NCBI GenBank assembly: GCA_049323795.1 | Contig: JBMOOH010000008.1 | Span: forward strand, 1-37,169 | From: JAOADN01 sp049323795 | GTDB taxonomy: Bacteria > Pseudomonadota > Alphaproteobacteria > Rhodobacterales > Rhodobacteraceae | Length of the DNA stretch: 37,169 nucleotides | Direction: 5' to 3' | Shown: positions 24,446 through 32,795 of the stretch, in pieces | Numbering within the stretch: the stretch's first letter is position 1 | Layout of the letters: each line of letters starts with the position of its first letter | Program-made: the position numbers and the translations under genes | Notes under the pieces: generated by a model | Seen by the model: only the letters and a program-made list of their open reading frames with translations | Databases searched by the model: none | Told to the model about the DNA's origin: nothing

Positions 24446-25386
24446 TTCACCAGACCGATATCCTTGAGGATCGCGGTCGTCGCCTCGATCTCCTTGGCGA
24501 GCTGGGCTTCGAAGTCGGCCCCCGCAAGGTAGGTGTTGGCCCAGCCCTTCGCTTCCAGCGCGGACTTCCAGCCGGCCGAATTCGCCAGCTTGTCGATGTC
24601 GGCGGCGACGGCCGCCTTCTGCTCGTCCGAGAGGCCGGGCGCCGCGGCCACCATCCGCCAGTTCTGCACGTTCACGTCATAGCCCGACTCCCTGAGGGTC
24701 GGCGCGTCGGTGCCCGGCCATTTGTCGGCGGTCGAGACGGCAAGGATGCGCATCGCGCCGGCCTCGACCTGGGGCAGGAATTCGCTGACACCGGAAATTC
24801 CGGCCGTCACCTGGTTGCCGAGAATCGCGGCCACCGCCTCGCCGCCGCCCGAGAAGGCGATATAGTTGATCTTGGTCGGGTCGATGCCCGCAGCCTTGGC
24901 CAGCAGGCCGACGGTGATGTGGTCGACGCCGCCCGCCGAACCGCCCGCCCAGGAAACCGACCCGGGATCAGCCTTCATCTTCTCGACCAGATCGCCGATG
25001 GTCTGGATGTCCGAACCGGCGGGGACGGCGATGGCCTCGGCCTCGCCGGTCAGGCGAGCGATGGGGGTGACGTCCGCGAGGCTCACGGGCGAGGCGTTGG
25101 TCAGGATCGCACCGACCATCACATAGCCGCCGACGATCAGCTGCGAGGGGTCGCCCGCCGCGCTCGACACGAACTGGGCAAGACCCACGGTCCCGCCCGC
25201 TCCGGGCACGTTCTGGACCTGGACGTTGCCCGAGATGCCCTCGGCGACCATGACTTCCTGCATCGTGCGGGCCGTCTGGTCCCAGCCGCCGCCGGGGGCC
25301 GCCGGCGCCATGATGGTGTATTCGGCCGCCAGGGCCGGAACGGCCAGCACGGCCGCAACGGCCGCGCCGAAAAGCGCTTGTCTCAT
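24442..25386 (-). CDS. tctC: Tripartite tricarboxylate transporter, periplasmic binding protein
   Basis: A 314-residue binding protein. Residues 1-20 are a signal peptide ending Ala-Leu-Ala before Ala-Glu-Tyr. The mature protein follows the TctC/BugD pattern: Ala-Pro-Gly-Gly-Gly-Trp-Asp-Gln-Thr-Ala-Arg at about 31-41, Asn-Val-Pro-Gly-Ala-Gly-Gly-Thr at about 59-66 (a ligand-binding loop), and Trp-Ala-Gly-Gly-Ser-Ala-Gly-Gly near 147-154. The ligand is held through water and backbone contacts in this family, so specificity is not readable; di- or tricarboxylates are usual. ATG 25386 has a strong GGAGGA site 5 bases upstream. First gene of tctCBA. Confidence 0.95.
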   Translation of the reverse strand: MRQALFGAAVAAVLAVPALAAEYTIMAPAAPGGGWDQTARTMQEVMVAEGISGNVQVQNVPGAGGTVGLAQFVSSAAGDPSQLIVGGYVMVGAILTNASPVSLADVTPIARLTGEAEAIAVPAGSDIQTIGDLVEKMKADPGSVSWAGGSAGGVDHITVGLLAKAAGIDPTKINYIAFSGGGEAVAAILGNQVTAGISGVSEFLPQVEAGAMRILAVSTADKWPGTDAPTLRESGYDVNVQNWRMVAAAPGLSDEQKAAVAADIDKLANSAGWKSALEAKGWANTYLAGADFEAQLAKEIEATTAILKDIGLVK

Positions 25387-25486
25387 GTCTTCCTCCCTTG
25401 CCGCCCGTTCCGGCGGCCTGTGCGTGACTGCCGGTCCGTGCGCCTCCTCGCGCCCGGACTTGGCGCTACAACAGCACATCAACCTG

Positions 25487-26572
25487 TCATCGACCTGACA
25501 CCCGCGGCGAGGCGGCGGACAGCGCCTTGCTCCACTTCCGCAGGAGCAGCCGCTGGCGCGACTGGTCGATGTAGGACAGCAGCCCGGGCGACACCGGCAC
25601 CGGACGGAGTTCGCTGCCCTGCGCCCCGCGCATCCCGCCCGAGCCGGCGGCCCCCGAGACATCGAGTCCGAGGGCCGGCAGACGCAGCTTCTCGGACAGC
25701 ATCGCCTGGCCCTCGCCGCTCATCAGGAACGCGGCGAAGGCGCTGCCGAGATCGGGCGAGCGCGCGGCCCTCGGGACCAGGGCGACGCGCGACACCACGA
25801 CGGTGTAGTCCTTCAGCAGGACGATCCCGAGGTCGGGGAAGAGGCGCGCCTGGTCGGCGGCATAGCTTCCCAGGATGTTGTATCCGAGGACGAGGCGCCC
25901 GTCCGCGACCCGGTCGAGTATCTCCTGGCTGGTCGGATAGGTCTCGACCCCGGCCCGTCCCATCGCCGCGATCAGCGACCAGATATCGGGGAAGTGCTCG
26001 ACATCGCGGGCAAGGAAGAGGTAGCCGACCTGCGATCTGGCGATGTCGTAGGTCCCGACCCTCGGGGGGCCGCCTTCCGGCACCTCCGCCAGCCAGTCGA
26101 GCAGTTCGAACCGCGTGCGGGGCGGGCCTTCGGGGAAGGACGGCTTGTGATAGACGAGCACCGCCGGCTCGTAGGTCAGCGCGAAGGCGGTATCGCGCCA
26201 GTTCGCCCAGCGCGGCCAGCCCCGTGCCGCGGGCACGTCCACCGGCTGCGCGTAGCCGTCGTTGGCCAGCTTGATCTGAAGATCCATGCCGGACGAGAAG
26301 GCGAAGTCCGCCGTGGGTCCGCCGGCATCCGTCTCGGCGCGGACCCGGTCGGCGATCTCGGCCGCGAGCAGATCCTCGTAGCGCACGGCGACACCGGGAT
26401 TGCGGGCCTGGAACGCCTCGACCAGCGGCGCGGCGAGGTTCGCGTCGAGCGACGAGTATATGACCATCTCGCGCAGGGCCGTACCCGCCGGCGCGGGGAA
26501 GCGGACCACCTCGGCGACCGCGGGAACCGCGCCGGTCAGCGCAATCAGGAAAAGGGCGGCAAGCCGGGCCAT
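25487..26572 (-). CDS. Periplasmic iron/AfuA-type ABC substrate-binding protein next to TctDE
   Basis: A 361-residue secreted protein: signal peptide 1-20 (Ala-Val-Ala before Glu-Val-Val), then a type II binding-protein fold with the opening Met-Val-Ile-Tyr-Ser-Ser-Leu-Asp, Ala-Phe-Gln-Ala-Arg-Asn-Pro-Gly-Val and Asp-Phe-Ala-Phe-Ser-Ser-Gly-Met-Asp, and later Gly-Tyr-Asn-Ile-Leu-Gly-Ser-Tyr-Ala. It belongs to the broad ferric/AfuA-like group, but no ABC permease or ATPase gene is nearby. It is divergent from tctD-tctE and lies 100 bases ahead of tctC on the same strand. I infer that it serves as a ligand-binding partner of the TctE sensor rather than for uptake; this is not shown by sequence alone. 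Confidence 0.82.
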   Translation of the reverse strand: MARLAALFLIALTGAVPAVAEVVRFPAPAGTALREMVIYSSLDANLAAPLVEAFQARNPGVAVRYEDLLAAEIADRVRAETDAGGPTADFAFSSGMDLQIKLANDGYAQPVDVPAARGWPRWANWRDTAFALTYEPAVLVYHKPSFPEGPPRTRFELLDWLAEVPEGGPPRVGTYDIARSQVGYLFLARDVEHFPDIWSLIAAMGRAGVETYPTSQEILDRVADGRLVLGYNILGSYAADQARLFPDLGIVLLKDYTVVVSRVALVPRAARSPDLGSAFAAFLMSGEGQAMLSEKLRLPALGLDVSGAAGSGGMRGAQGSELRPVPVSPGLLSYIDQSRQRLLLRKWSKALSAASPRVSGR

Positions 26573-26650
26573 GACCGCCGGGAGCTTGCGCCATCTGCTG
26601 CCGGTTCACAACCTGCCCCCGGCTCGCCTAGTGTGGAGACGCGGAGGAGC

Positions 26651-26723
26651 CCTGGGAGACCGCGGGAGACCGCGGGAGACCGCGGGAGACCGGGGGGAGA
26701 CGGGGGGGAGACGGGGGGGGGGG
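26651..26723. repeat. GGGAGAC tandem repeat and G11 tract in the tctD leader
   Basis: Four 10-bp units ending GGGAGAC (26651-26690; the last three identical, CGCGGGAGAC) run into two 11-bp units with growing G runs (26691-26712) and then G11 (26713-26723). AGGG and CCG follow before the tctD ATG at 26731, so the G tract merges with the ribosome binding site. Five runs of three or more G within 45 bases of the coding strand also meet a G-quadruplex pattern. Confidence 0.9.
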
Positions 26724-26730
26724 AGGGCCG

Positions 26731-27408
26731 ATGCGCATACTTCTCGTCGAGGACGACCGTCCGCTGGCCGAGGCGCTTTCGACGCTGCTTTCGCGCGCGG
26801 GCTATGCGGTGGACTGCGTGCATGACGGCGCCTCCGCCCTGCACCTCGCTGAGGCCGAGCAGTTCGACCTCATCATCCTCGACCTCAACCTGCCCCAGCG
26901 GGACGGGATTTCGGTGCTGAAGGCGATCCGGGCGCGGTCCGATCCGGCGGCGGTGATGATCCTGACCGCCCGCGGGACTCCGGACGAAAGGGTGCGCGGG
27001 CTCGATCTGGGCGCCGACGACTACATGACGAAACCCTTCGACGTCGGCGAACTCGAGGCGCGGGTCCGCTCCCTGCTGCGGCGGCAGGCGGGCCTGCGCT
27101 CCTCGGTCGTCTCGGTCGGGGTGGTGACGCTCGACCTGACGACGCGGCAGTTCCTGGCCTCGGGGCGGCCGCTCGACCTTCCGGCGCGGGAACGCGCGCT
27201 GCTCGAGCTGCTGTTCCTGCGCGCCGGCAAGGTGGTCACGCGGGAAACCATCGTCCAGTCCCTGACGTCGATCGACGACATCCTCTCCGACAACGCGATC
27301 GAACAGTACGTCTCGCGTCTGCGTCGGCGCATCGCGCCCCTCGGGCTCGGCCTGAGGACGGCGCGCGGACTGGGCTACTTCCTCGAAAAGGGCGGGGACG
27401 GCACGTGA
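26731..27408 (+). CDS. tctD: TctD-like OmpR-family response regulator
   Basis: A 225-residue regulator: receiver domain 1-115 with acidic residues Glu7-Asp8-Asp9, phospho-acceptor Asp51 in Ile-Leu-Asp-Leu-Asn-Leu-Pro, Thr79 and Lys101 in Thr-Lys-Pro-Phe; then an OmpR/PhoB winged helix (about 130-220) with Leu-Pro-Ala-Arg-Glu-Arg-Ala-Leu-Leu-Glu-Leu-Leu and Ser-Arg-Leu-Arg-Arg-Arg-Ile. Together with tctE (GTGA overlap) and tctCBA this is the TctD/TctE citrate-type system, in which TctD controls tct transporter transcription. The unusual G-rich leader directly before the start may affect its translation. Confidence 0.92.
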   Translation: MRILLVEDDRPLAEALSTLLSRAGYAVDCVHDGASALHLAEAEQFDLIILDLNLPQRDGISVLKAIRARSDPAAVMILTARGTPDERVRGLDLGADDYMTKPFDVGELEARVRSLLRRQAGLRSSVVSVGVVTLDLTTRQFLASGRPLDLPARERALLELLFLRAGKVVTRETIVQSLTSIDDILSDNAIEQYVSRLRRRIAPLGLGLRTARGLGYFLEKGGDGT

Positions 27409-28865
27409 CCGAGGACTGGTCCCTGCGCCGGCGCCTGATCGGATGGCTGCTTCTGGCAACCGCCGCGCTCGGGATCATCGCCCTCGCCGATACCTGGCGC
27501 GAGGCGCGGCGCACGGCGCAGGACGTTTCGGACCGGGTTCTGCTCGGCTCAGCGATGGCGATCGCCGAGCGCGTGGTCCTGGACGAGCAGGGAAGTCTGG
27601 CGGTCGATCTGCCCTGGTCCTCGCTCGAGATGCTGTCCTCGACCGCACAGGACCGGGTGTTCTACCGGGTGGACCAGAGCCCGGGCGCCTTCCTGACCGG
27701 CTATGCCGACCTGCCGTCTGCCCGTCCCGGCGCGGACGGCCGCGCGGTGATCGATGCAGAGTTCAGCGGCGCCCGCATCCGTGTCGCCACCATCTCGCGC
27801 GAGGTCTCGACCGGCGCGGGCGAGATCGGCTTCACCGTCACCGTGGCCGAGACCACCCTCTCGCGCGATGCGCTGGCGCGGTCGATCCTGCTGCGGTCGG
27901 CAATCCGGCTCATGGCGATGATCCTCGGTGCGGCGGCAAGCGTCTGGATGGCCGTGACCGTGGCGCTCCGGCCGCTCGACCAGCTCGGCGCGGCGATCTC
28001 GCAACGCTCCCCCGCCGATCTCCGCCCCGTCAGGGCCGATACGCCGACCGAGGTTCGCGGGCTGCTCGATGCCGTCAATTCGTTCATGGCCCGCCTCGAC
28101 GCCGCCCTCGCGGCATTGCGCAACTTCACCGGCAATGCCGGGCACCAGCTCCGCACTCCGCTTTCGGTGGTCCGCACCCAGCTCGCCCTCGCGCGCGGAT
28201 CGGCCCTCGCCCCCGACAGCCGCGAGGCAGTGGACAAGGCCGACGCGGCGCTCACCCGGGCGGAACGGGTGCTCGCCCAGCTCCTCGCTCTGGCGCGGGT
28301 CGATGCCGAGGCGAGCGCGCAGAGCTTCGGAACGATCGACGTCGCCGACCTGACACGCGGCACAGTGGCCGAGATGATCCCGGCCGCGACCGGGCGCGAC
28401 ATCGATCTGGGCTACGAGGGGGTGCAGACCGCCGCGGTCCTGGCTGAACCCGTCCTCTTCCAGGAACTGCTGCGCAACCTTCTGGACAACGCGCTCGCCC
28501 ATGCCGGACCCGGAGCGCGGGTGACGGCGCGGGTGACGGCGCAGGTGATCGGGGGGCGGCAGCGGACATGCCTCGAGGTCGAGGACGACGGCCCCGGCCT
28601 GTCCGCGGCACAGCTCGACCGTCTGGCCGCGCATGTCCGCTCGGCCCAGCCGCGCCGGATGGGCGTTCCCGGGCAGGACGGCTCGGGCTTCGGCCTCGGC
28701 CTTCCCATCGTGATCGAGATCGCGGCGCTCTTCGGAGCCGGGCTCGAGTTCACCTGTCCGGACTCTGGCCGCGGCCTCCTCGCCCGGGTGCGTTTCGCGC
28801 CCGCGCCCGGCGCATCCGGCCACGACGTGCGGCCGGCCTCCCCGGGGCCGGGCGGCCGGACATGA
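27405..28865 (+). CDS. tctE: TctE-like sensor histidine kinase
   Basis: A 486-residue membrane kinase: TM1 ~10-28, periplasmic sensor ~30-160 of the TctE type, TM2 ~160-186, HAMP ~187-240, HisKA with His247 in Gly-His-Gln-Leu-Arg-Thr-Pro-Leu, N box Leu-Arg-Asn-Leu-Leu-Asp-Asn-Ala-Leu-Ala-His-Ala (about 363-374), Asp-Asp-Gly-Pro-Gly-Leu, and G2 box Gly-Phe-Gly-Leu-Gly-Leu-Pro-Ile. The kinase would phosphorylate TctD on a carboxylate signal. Start is GTG 27405, overlapping the tctD TGA. A 12-bp unit is repeated at 28515-28538 plus a degenerate copy, giving Ala-Arg-Val-Thr-Ala-Arg-Val-Thr-Ala between the N and G1 boxes, a spot where extra residues are tolerated. Confidence 0.9.
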   Translation: MTEDWSLRRRLIGWLLLATAALGIIALADTWREARRTAQDVSDRVLLGSAMAIAERVVLDEQGSLAVDLPWSSLEMLSSTAQDRVFYRVDQSPGAFLTGYADLPSARPGADGRAVIDAEFSGARIRVATISREVSTGAGEIGFTVTVAETTLSRDALARSILLRSAIRLMAMILGAAASVWMAVTVALRPLDQLGAAISQRSPADLRPVRADTPTEVRGLLDAVNSFMARLDAALAALRNFTGNAGHQLRTPLSVVRTQLALARGSALAPDSREAVDKADAALTRAERVLAQLLALARVDAEASAQSFGTIDVADLTRGTVAEMIPAATGRDIDLGYEGVQTAAVLAEPVLFQELLRNLLDNALAHAGPGARVTARVTAQVIGGRQRTCLEVEDDGPGLSAAQLDRLAAHVRSAQPRRMGVPGQDGSGFGLGLPIVIEIAALFGAGLEFTCPDSGRGLLARVRFAPAPGASGHDVRPASPGPGGRT

Positions 28866-28988
28866 CCGGCGCGCCCGCCTGTATCGCCTTGCATCCGCCG
28901 CACGAACCGCCGCGGCGAAAAGGCCGGCGACACCGGTTCAAGGAGAAGCCGGAGCCTCCGGCAAACCCGGCGCGGTTCAAGGGCCCCT

Positions 28989-29297
28989 TCAGCAGAAGGC
29001 ACGGCGGAGCGATGCGATCACTTCCGTCACGTCGGCCCGCTGCATCCGGTATTCGACGGTCCTGCCGACACGATGCCGTGTCACCAGCCCTTCCGCCCTC
29101 AGCCGCATCAGGTGCTGCGACACCGCGGCCTGGTGTTCTCCCACCGCGATGCAGAGGTCGCTCACCGACATCGGACGATCGAGCAGCGAACAGAGGATCC
29201 TGAGGCGTCCCACATGCGACAGCGCCTTGAGAAGCGCGACCGCGCGTTCCGCGGCCTCGGGATCATTCGCATGGAGATCGAAGCTGTCGGGAGACAC
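28989..29297 (-). CDS. ArsR-family repressor of the SqrR/BigR (persulfide-sensing) type
   Basis: A 102-residue winged-helix repressor. The ArsR pattern is clear: Ala-Leu-Leu-Lys-Ala-Leu-Ser-His-Val-Gly-Arg-Leu-Arg-Ile-Leu (21-35), then the HTH Val-Ser-Asp-Leu...Gln-Ala-Ala-Val-Ser-Gln-His-Leu (45-63). Cys36 (in Ile-Leu-Cys-Ser-Leu) and Cys102 (the last residue, after Ala-Phe) are 66 residues apart, the same spacing and the same places as Cys41 and Cys107 of SqrR of Rhodobacter capsulatus, which form a polysulfide bridge in response to sulfane sulfur. A third cysteine, 49, is extra. No metal-binding ELCVCD or His-rich motif of arsenic or zinc sensors is seen. I start it at GTG 29297, five bases after the DUF2892 stop; the frame is open further upstream but that stretch is the DUF2892 gene. 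Last gene of the RND operon. Confidence 0.8.
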   Translation of the reverse strand: MSPDSFDLHANDPEAAERAVALLKALSHVGRLRILCSLLDRPMSVSDLCIAVGEHQAAVSQHLMRLRAEGLVTRHRVGRTVEYRMQRADVTEVIASLRRAFC

Positions 29298-29302
29298 CGG
29301 CT

Positions 29303-29503
29303 TCAGAAGGCACAGCCCGGCTTGATGCCCAGCCGGCGGAACACGAACGCCGCAGGGCAGAAACCAGTGATCGATGACTGAAGGAGGTTCAGGCCGATGA
29401 AGACGGTGAGCCAGACGAAGTAAGGCGACACGAACGCCGTCAGGAAGACGCTGAGCAGGACCATGAGGCCGGCGAACATCAGCACGGATCTGTCGAGTGT
29501 CAT
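29303..29503 (-). CDS. DUF2892 (YgaP-like) small membrane protein
   Basis: A 66-residue protein with two membrane segments (about 7-25 and 30-48). The family pattern is near complete: Met-x-Leu-Asp-Arg at the start, Phe-Ile-Gly-Leu-Asn-Leu-Leu-Gln-Ser-Ser-Ile-Thr-Gly-Phe-Cys-Pro (about 35-50), and Leu-Gly-Ile-Lys-Pro-Gly-Cys-Ala-Phe at the end. DUF2892 is the membrane part of the rhodanese YgaP and is often found near sulfur genes; its role is not settled. ATG 29503 has AAGGA 8 bases upstream. It sits between the RND pump and the ArsR repressor on the same strand. Confidence 0.92.
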   Translation of the reverse strand: MTLDRSVLMFAGLMVLLSVFLTAFVSPYFVWLTVFIGLNLLQSSITGFCPAAFVFRRLGIKPGCAF

Positions 29504-29527
29504 GGAGTTTCCTTTCGTCGATTGTGA

Positions 29528-29544
29528 ACGGCACCCCGTGCCGT
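29528..29544. other. Intercistronic hairpin between the RND and DUF2892 genes
   Basis: ACGGCAC (29528-29534) and GTGCCGT (29538-29544) form a perfect 7-bp stem with a 3-base loop in the 94-base gap. No T-run follows on the minus strand, so partial termination or mRNA protection is likelier than a full stop. Confidence 0.5.
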
Positions 29545-29597
29545 CGGTTCCAGGGGACAAGGGGCGGGCGGTCCGCCGGCGGTGGCCGGTCGGCAGG

Positions 29598-32500
29598 TCA
29601 TGTCCGGAACACCCGGTAGATCGCCGGGATGACGAGGACCGTCAGCAGGGTCGAGGTCATCAATCCGAACAGAAGCGAGATCGCGAGACCCTGGAAGATC
29701 GGGTCGGCAAGGATGACCGCCGCGCCGATCATCGCGGCGAGCGCGGTCAGCAGGATCGGCTTGAAGCGGATCGTTCCGGCGGCGATCAGGGACTGCACGG
29801 TCACCGGGCCGGCATGGCGGATGAAATCGACAAGCAGGATCGAGTTCCTGACGATGATCCCCGCCAGCGCGATGAAGCCGATCATCGACGTGGCCGAGAA
29901 GGGCGCCCGAAACAGCCAGTGGCCGACCATGATGCCGAGGAACGTCAGCGGCACGGGGGTGAGCACGACGAGCGGCAGCTTGAACGACCCGAACTGCGCC
30001 ACGACGAGGATGTAGATCCCCAGAAGCGCCACGCCGAAGGCCGCCCCCATGTCGCGGAACGTGACCCAGGTCACTTCCCATTCGCCGTCCCACAGCAGCG
30101 TCGGGCGGCTTTCATCGTCGGGCTGGCCGTTCAGCGCGATTGCCGGTGCGCCGGGCTGGCCCTTCAGCGCGTCAGCGACGGCGAGCATCCCGTAGAGCGG
30201 CGCCTCGAAATCACCCGCCAGTTCCGCCGTCACCATCTCGGCCGCGCGGCCGTTGTGGCGGAAGATCGGGAAGGAAGCCTTTTCGCGCGTGACCTGCACC
30301 ACGTCGCCCAGTTCCACGACGCCTTTCGCGCCGGGGATGGTGTTGGCGGGGATCGGCGTCGTCAGGAAGCGCTCGTCCAGCACCCGCTCGCCCTTCGGTC
30401 GCTGGATCAGAAGCGGGATCGGATAGCGCCCGCCGCCCCGGTGCGAATAGCCCACCGTCTGCCCGCCGTTCAGTGCGGCGAGCGTGTCGAAGACGTCCTG
30501 TTCCTGCACCCCGAAGAAGTCGAGGCTGTCGGACGAGACCGTGGCCCTGAGCCGCGGCGCCTGGACGCCATAGCTGTTGTCCACGTCCACGATGAAGGGC
30601 ACCGACCGGAACGCGGCTTCCACCTTGGCCGCGGCCGCGCGGCGCGTCTCGGCATCCGGCCCGTAGATCTCGGCCAGAAGGGTCGATATGACGGGCGGTC
30701 CCGGCGGGGGTTCCACGACCTTGAGCACCGTGCCGGTCGGAACGGGGATCGACTTCAGCCGCTCGCGGATGTCCAGAGCGATGGCGTGGCTCGCCCGCTC
30801 CCGCGCGCCCTCGGGCAGGAGGTTGATCGCCACCTCGCCCAGCTGCGGTTCCTGCCGCAGGTAGTAGTGCCGGACGAGGCCGTTGAAGTCGAAGGGCGCC
30901 GCCGTGCCTGCATGGGTCTGGACCGACGTCACCTCGGGCAGCGCCATGACCGCCCGCGCCACATCCTGGGCGACGCGGTCGGTCGCCTCGGTCGCGCTGC
31001 CTTCGGGCAGGTCGATCATGACCGACAGTTCCGACTTGTTGTCGAAGGGCAGAAGCTTGACCGTCACGTCCCTGGTGTAGAGAAGCCCGAGCGACCCGAA
31101 GGACAGCGCGGCGGCGAGCAGCAGGAACAGAAGGCTCCGCCCCTTGGACGCAAGGATCACCCCCGCGACCGCGGCATAGGCGCGGCCCATCCGGCCGCCC
31201 GGGTGGCGGTCGCCGGAACGATGATGCGCCGCCGCTCCCTGCGCGGCATGGGCCGTGCCCGCGACCTTAACCATCAGCCAGGGCGTCACGATGACCGCGA
31301 CGAAGAAGGAAAAGATCATCGCGGCCGAGGCATTCGCCGGGATGGGCGACATGTAGGGGCCCATCAGCCCGCTGACGAACAGCATCGGCAAGAGCGCCGC
31401 GACGACCGTCAGCGTGGCGACGATGGTGGGGTTGCCCACCTCGGCCACCGCGTCGATGGCTGCCTGCGAGCGGGGGCGCCCGTCCCCCATCGCCCAGTGC
31501 CGCGCGATATTCTCGATCACCACGATGGCGTCGTCGACGAGGATCCCGATCGAGAAGATCAGCGCAAAGAGCGACACGCGGTTCAGCGTGTAGCCCATGA
31601 TCCATGCGGCGAAGAGCGTGAGCAGGATCGTGACGGGGATGACGATGGCGACGACCACGGATTCCCGCCAGCCGATGGTCAGCAGGACCAGGCCGATGAT
31701 CGACAGCGTGGCGAGGCTCAGGTGGAACAGAAGCGTGTTCGCCTTGCTGTTCGCCGATTCGCCGTAGTTCCGCGTGACGGTCAGCCTGACGCTGTCGGGG
31801 ATGATCGTGCCTTCCAGCGCCTCGATCCGCTTCAGCGCCGCCTCGGAGACCACGACCGCGTTCGCGCCCGCGCGCTTGGCGACCGCCAGCGTCACGGCGG
31901 GTTTGCGGATCACCGTCCCGTCCGCCGCCCGTTCGACCTGCGCGACGATGCGGGACGACGTGTCGGGCACGTAGGAGACATCGGCCACGTCCGAGACATA
32001 GACGGGACGTCCGTCGCGGGTGGTGACGAGAAGGTTGGCGATCTCGGCCGGCGCGGTCAGGGTTTCGCCCGCGACAAGGTCGATCTCCTGCCCCGCATCG
32101 CGGACCTTGCCGGTGTTCAGGGTGCGGTTGGCCTGCGCGACCTTGCCGGCAAGCTGTTGCAGCGTCACGCCGTAGAGCGCCAGCCGGTCCGGGTCGGGCG
32201 CGATGCGGATGGCGTCGGTCGCCTCGCCCACCAGATAGGTCAGGCCCACGTCCTCGGTCTTGGCGACCTCGGTCTGGACGGCGCGGGCGATGCGGGTCAG
32301 TTCCCCGCCTCCCACCTCTTGCCCCGGCGCGGCCGAGAGGGTGACCGACAGGATCGCCACGTCGTCGATCCCGCGGCCCACGACAAGCGGTTCGGGGATG
32401 CCGACCGGAATGCGGTCCATGTTCGCGCTGAGCTTGTCACGGACGCGCAGGATCGCATCCTCGGACCGCGTGCCGACCCTGAACCGCGCGGTCACCAGAA

Positions 32501-32795
32501 CGGCGTCGTCACGCGTCCGGGAATAGACATGCTCGACGCCGTTGATGCCTTTCACCAGAACCTCGAGCGGTTCGGTGACCAGCTTGACCGCGTCCTCGGC
32601 CTTCAGCCCCGGCGCCTGCACCTGGATGTCGACCATCGGGACCGAGATCTGCGGCTCTTCCTCGCGCGGAAGGGCGAGGAGGGCGATCAGGCCGGCCGCG
32701 AGCGCGGCGAGGATCAGAAGCGGCGTCAGCGACGAGCCGATGAAGGCCCGCGTCAGCCGTCCGGCCAGCCCGAGGGGATGGGAACCTTCGGTCAC
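29598..32795 (-). CDS. RND-superfamily efflux permease (AcrB-like)
   Basis: A 1065-residue inner-membrane pump with the RND layout: TM1 ~24-41, large periplasmic loop, TM2-TM6 ~362-530, cytoplasmic linker with His-rich Ala-His-His-Arg-Ser-Gly, second periplasmic loop, and TM8-TM12 ~905-1060. The proton-relay acidic pair appears as Val-Asp-Asp-Ala-Ile-Val-Val-Ile-Glu-Asn in TM4 (about 427-436); the metal-export RND motif with a Gly-Ala after one Asp is absent, so this is more like the drug/organic branch. Start GTG 32795 overlaps the TGA of the adaptor gene (GTGA). No outer-membrane factor gene is in the operon, so a TolC-like protein elsewhere would be needed. The exported substrate is unknown; regulation points to sulfur compounds. 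Confidence 0.93.
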   Translation of the reverse strand: MTEGSHPLGLAGRLTRAFIGSSLTPLLILAALAAGLIALLALPREEEPQISVPMVDIQVQAPGLKAEDAVKLVTEPLEVLVKGINGVEHVYSRTRDDAVLVTARFRVGTRSEDAILRVRDKLSANMDRIPVGIPEPLVVGRGIDDVAILSVTLSAAPGQEVGGGELTRIARAVQTEVAKTEDVGLTYLVGEATDAIRIAPDPDRLALYGVTLQQLAGKVAQANRTLNTGKVRDAGQEIDLVAGETLTAPAEIANLLVTTRDGRPVYVSDVADVSYVPDTSSRIVAQVERAADGTVIRKPAVTLAVAKRAGANAVVVSEAALKRIEALEGTIIPDSVRLTVTRNYGESANSKANTLLFHLSLATLSIIGLVLLTIGWRESVVVAIVIPVTILLTLFAAWIMGYTLNRVSLFALIFSIGILVDDAIVVIENIARHWAMGDGRPRSQAAIDAVAEVGNPTIVATLTVVAALLPMLFVSGLMGPYMSPIPANASAAMIFSFFVAVIVTPWLMVKVAGTAHAAQGAAAHHRSGDRHPGGRMGRAYAAVAGVILASKGRSLLFLLLAAALSFGSLGLLYTRDVTVKLLPFDNKSELSVMIDLPEGSATEATDRVAQDVARAVMALPEVTSVQTHAGTAAPFDFNGLVRHYYLRQEPQLGEVAINLLPEGARERASHAIALDIRERLKSIPVPTGTVLKVVEPPPGPPVISTLLAEIYGPDAETRRAAAAKVEAAFRSVPFIVDVDNSYGVQAPRLRATVSSDSLDFFGVQEQDVFDTLAALNGGQTVGYSHRGGGRYPIPLLIQRPKGERVLDERFLTTPIPANTIPGAKGVVELGDVVQVTREKASFPIFRHNGRAAEMVTAELAGDFEAPLYGMLAVADALKGQPGAPAIALNGQPDDESRPTLLWDGEWEVTWVTFRDMGAAFGVALLGIYILVVAQFGSFKLPLVVLTPVPLTFLGIMVGHWLFRAPFSATSMIGFIALAGIIVRNSILLVDFIRHAGPVTVQSLIAAGTIRFKPILLTALAAMIGAAVILADPIFQGLAISLLFGLMTSTLLTVLVIPAIYRVFRT

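Noticed and set aside
23957..25386. Reading tctBC as an aromatic or TRAP-type (DctPQM) system
   Set aside because: Gene sizes and the TctA motifs (Gly-Val-Leu-Pro-Gly-Ile-Gly and Tyr-Gly-Gly-Met-Tyr-Gly-Gly-Ser) are those of the tripartite tricarboxylate family, not TRAP.
28948..28962. Terminator between tctE and the ArsR gene
   Set aside because: GCCGGA/TCCGGC can form a 6-bp stem but there is no T-run on either strand; too weak to call.
28989..29297. Arsenic- or zinc-type ArsR repressor
   Set aside because: The Cys-x-Cys metal motif and the His/Asp pairs of the helix-5 zinc site are absent, while the two cysteines match the persulfide-sensing pattern.
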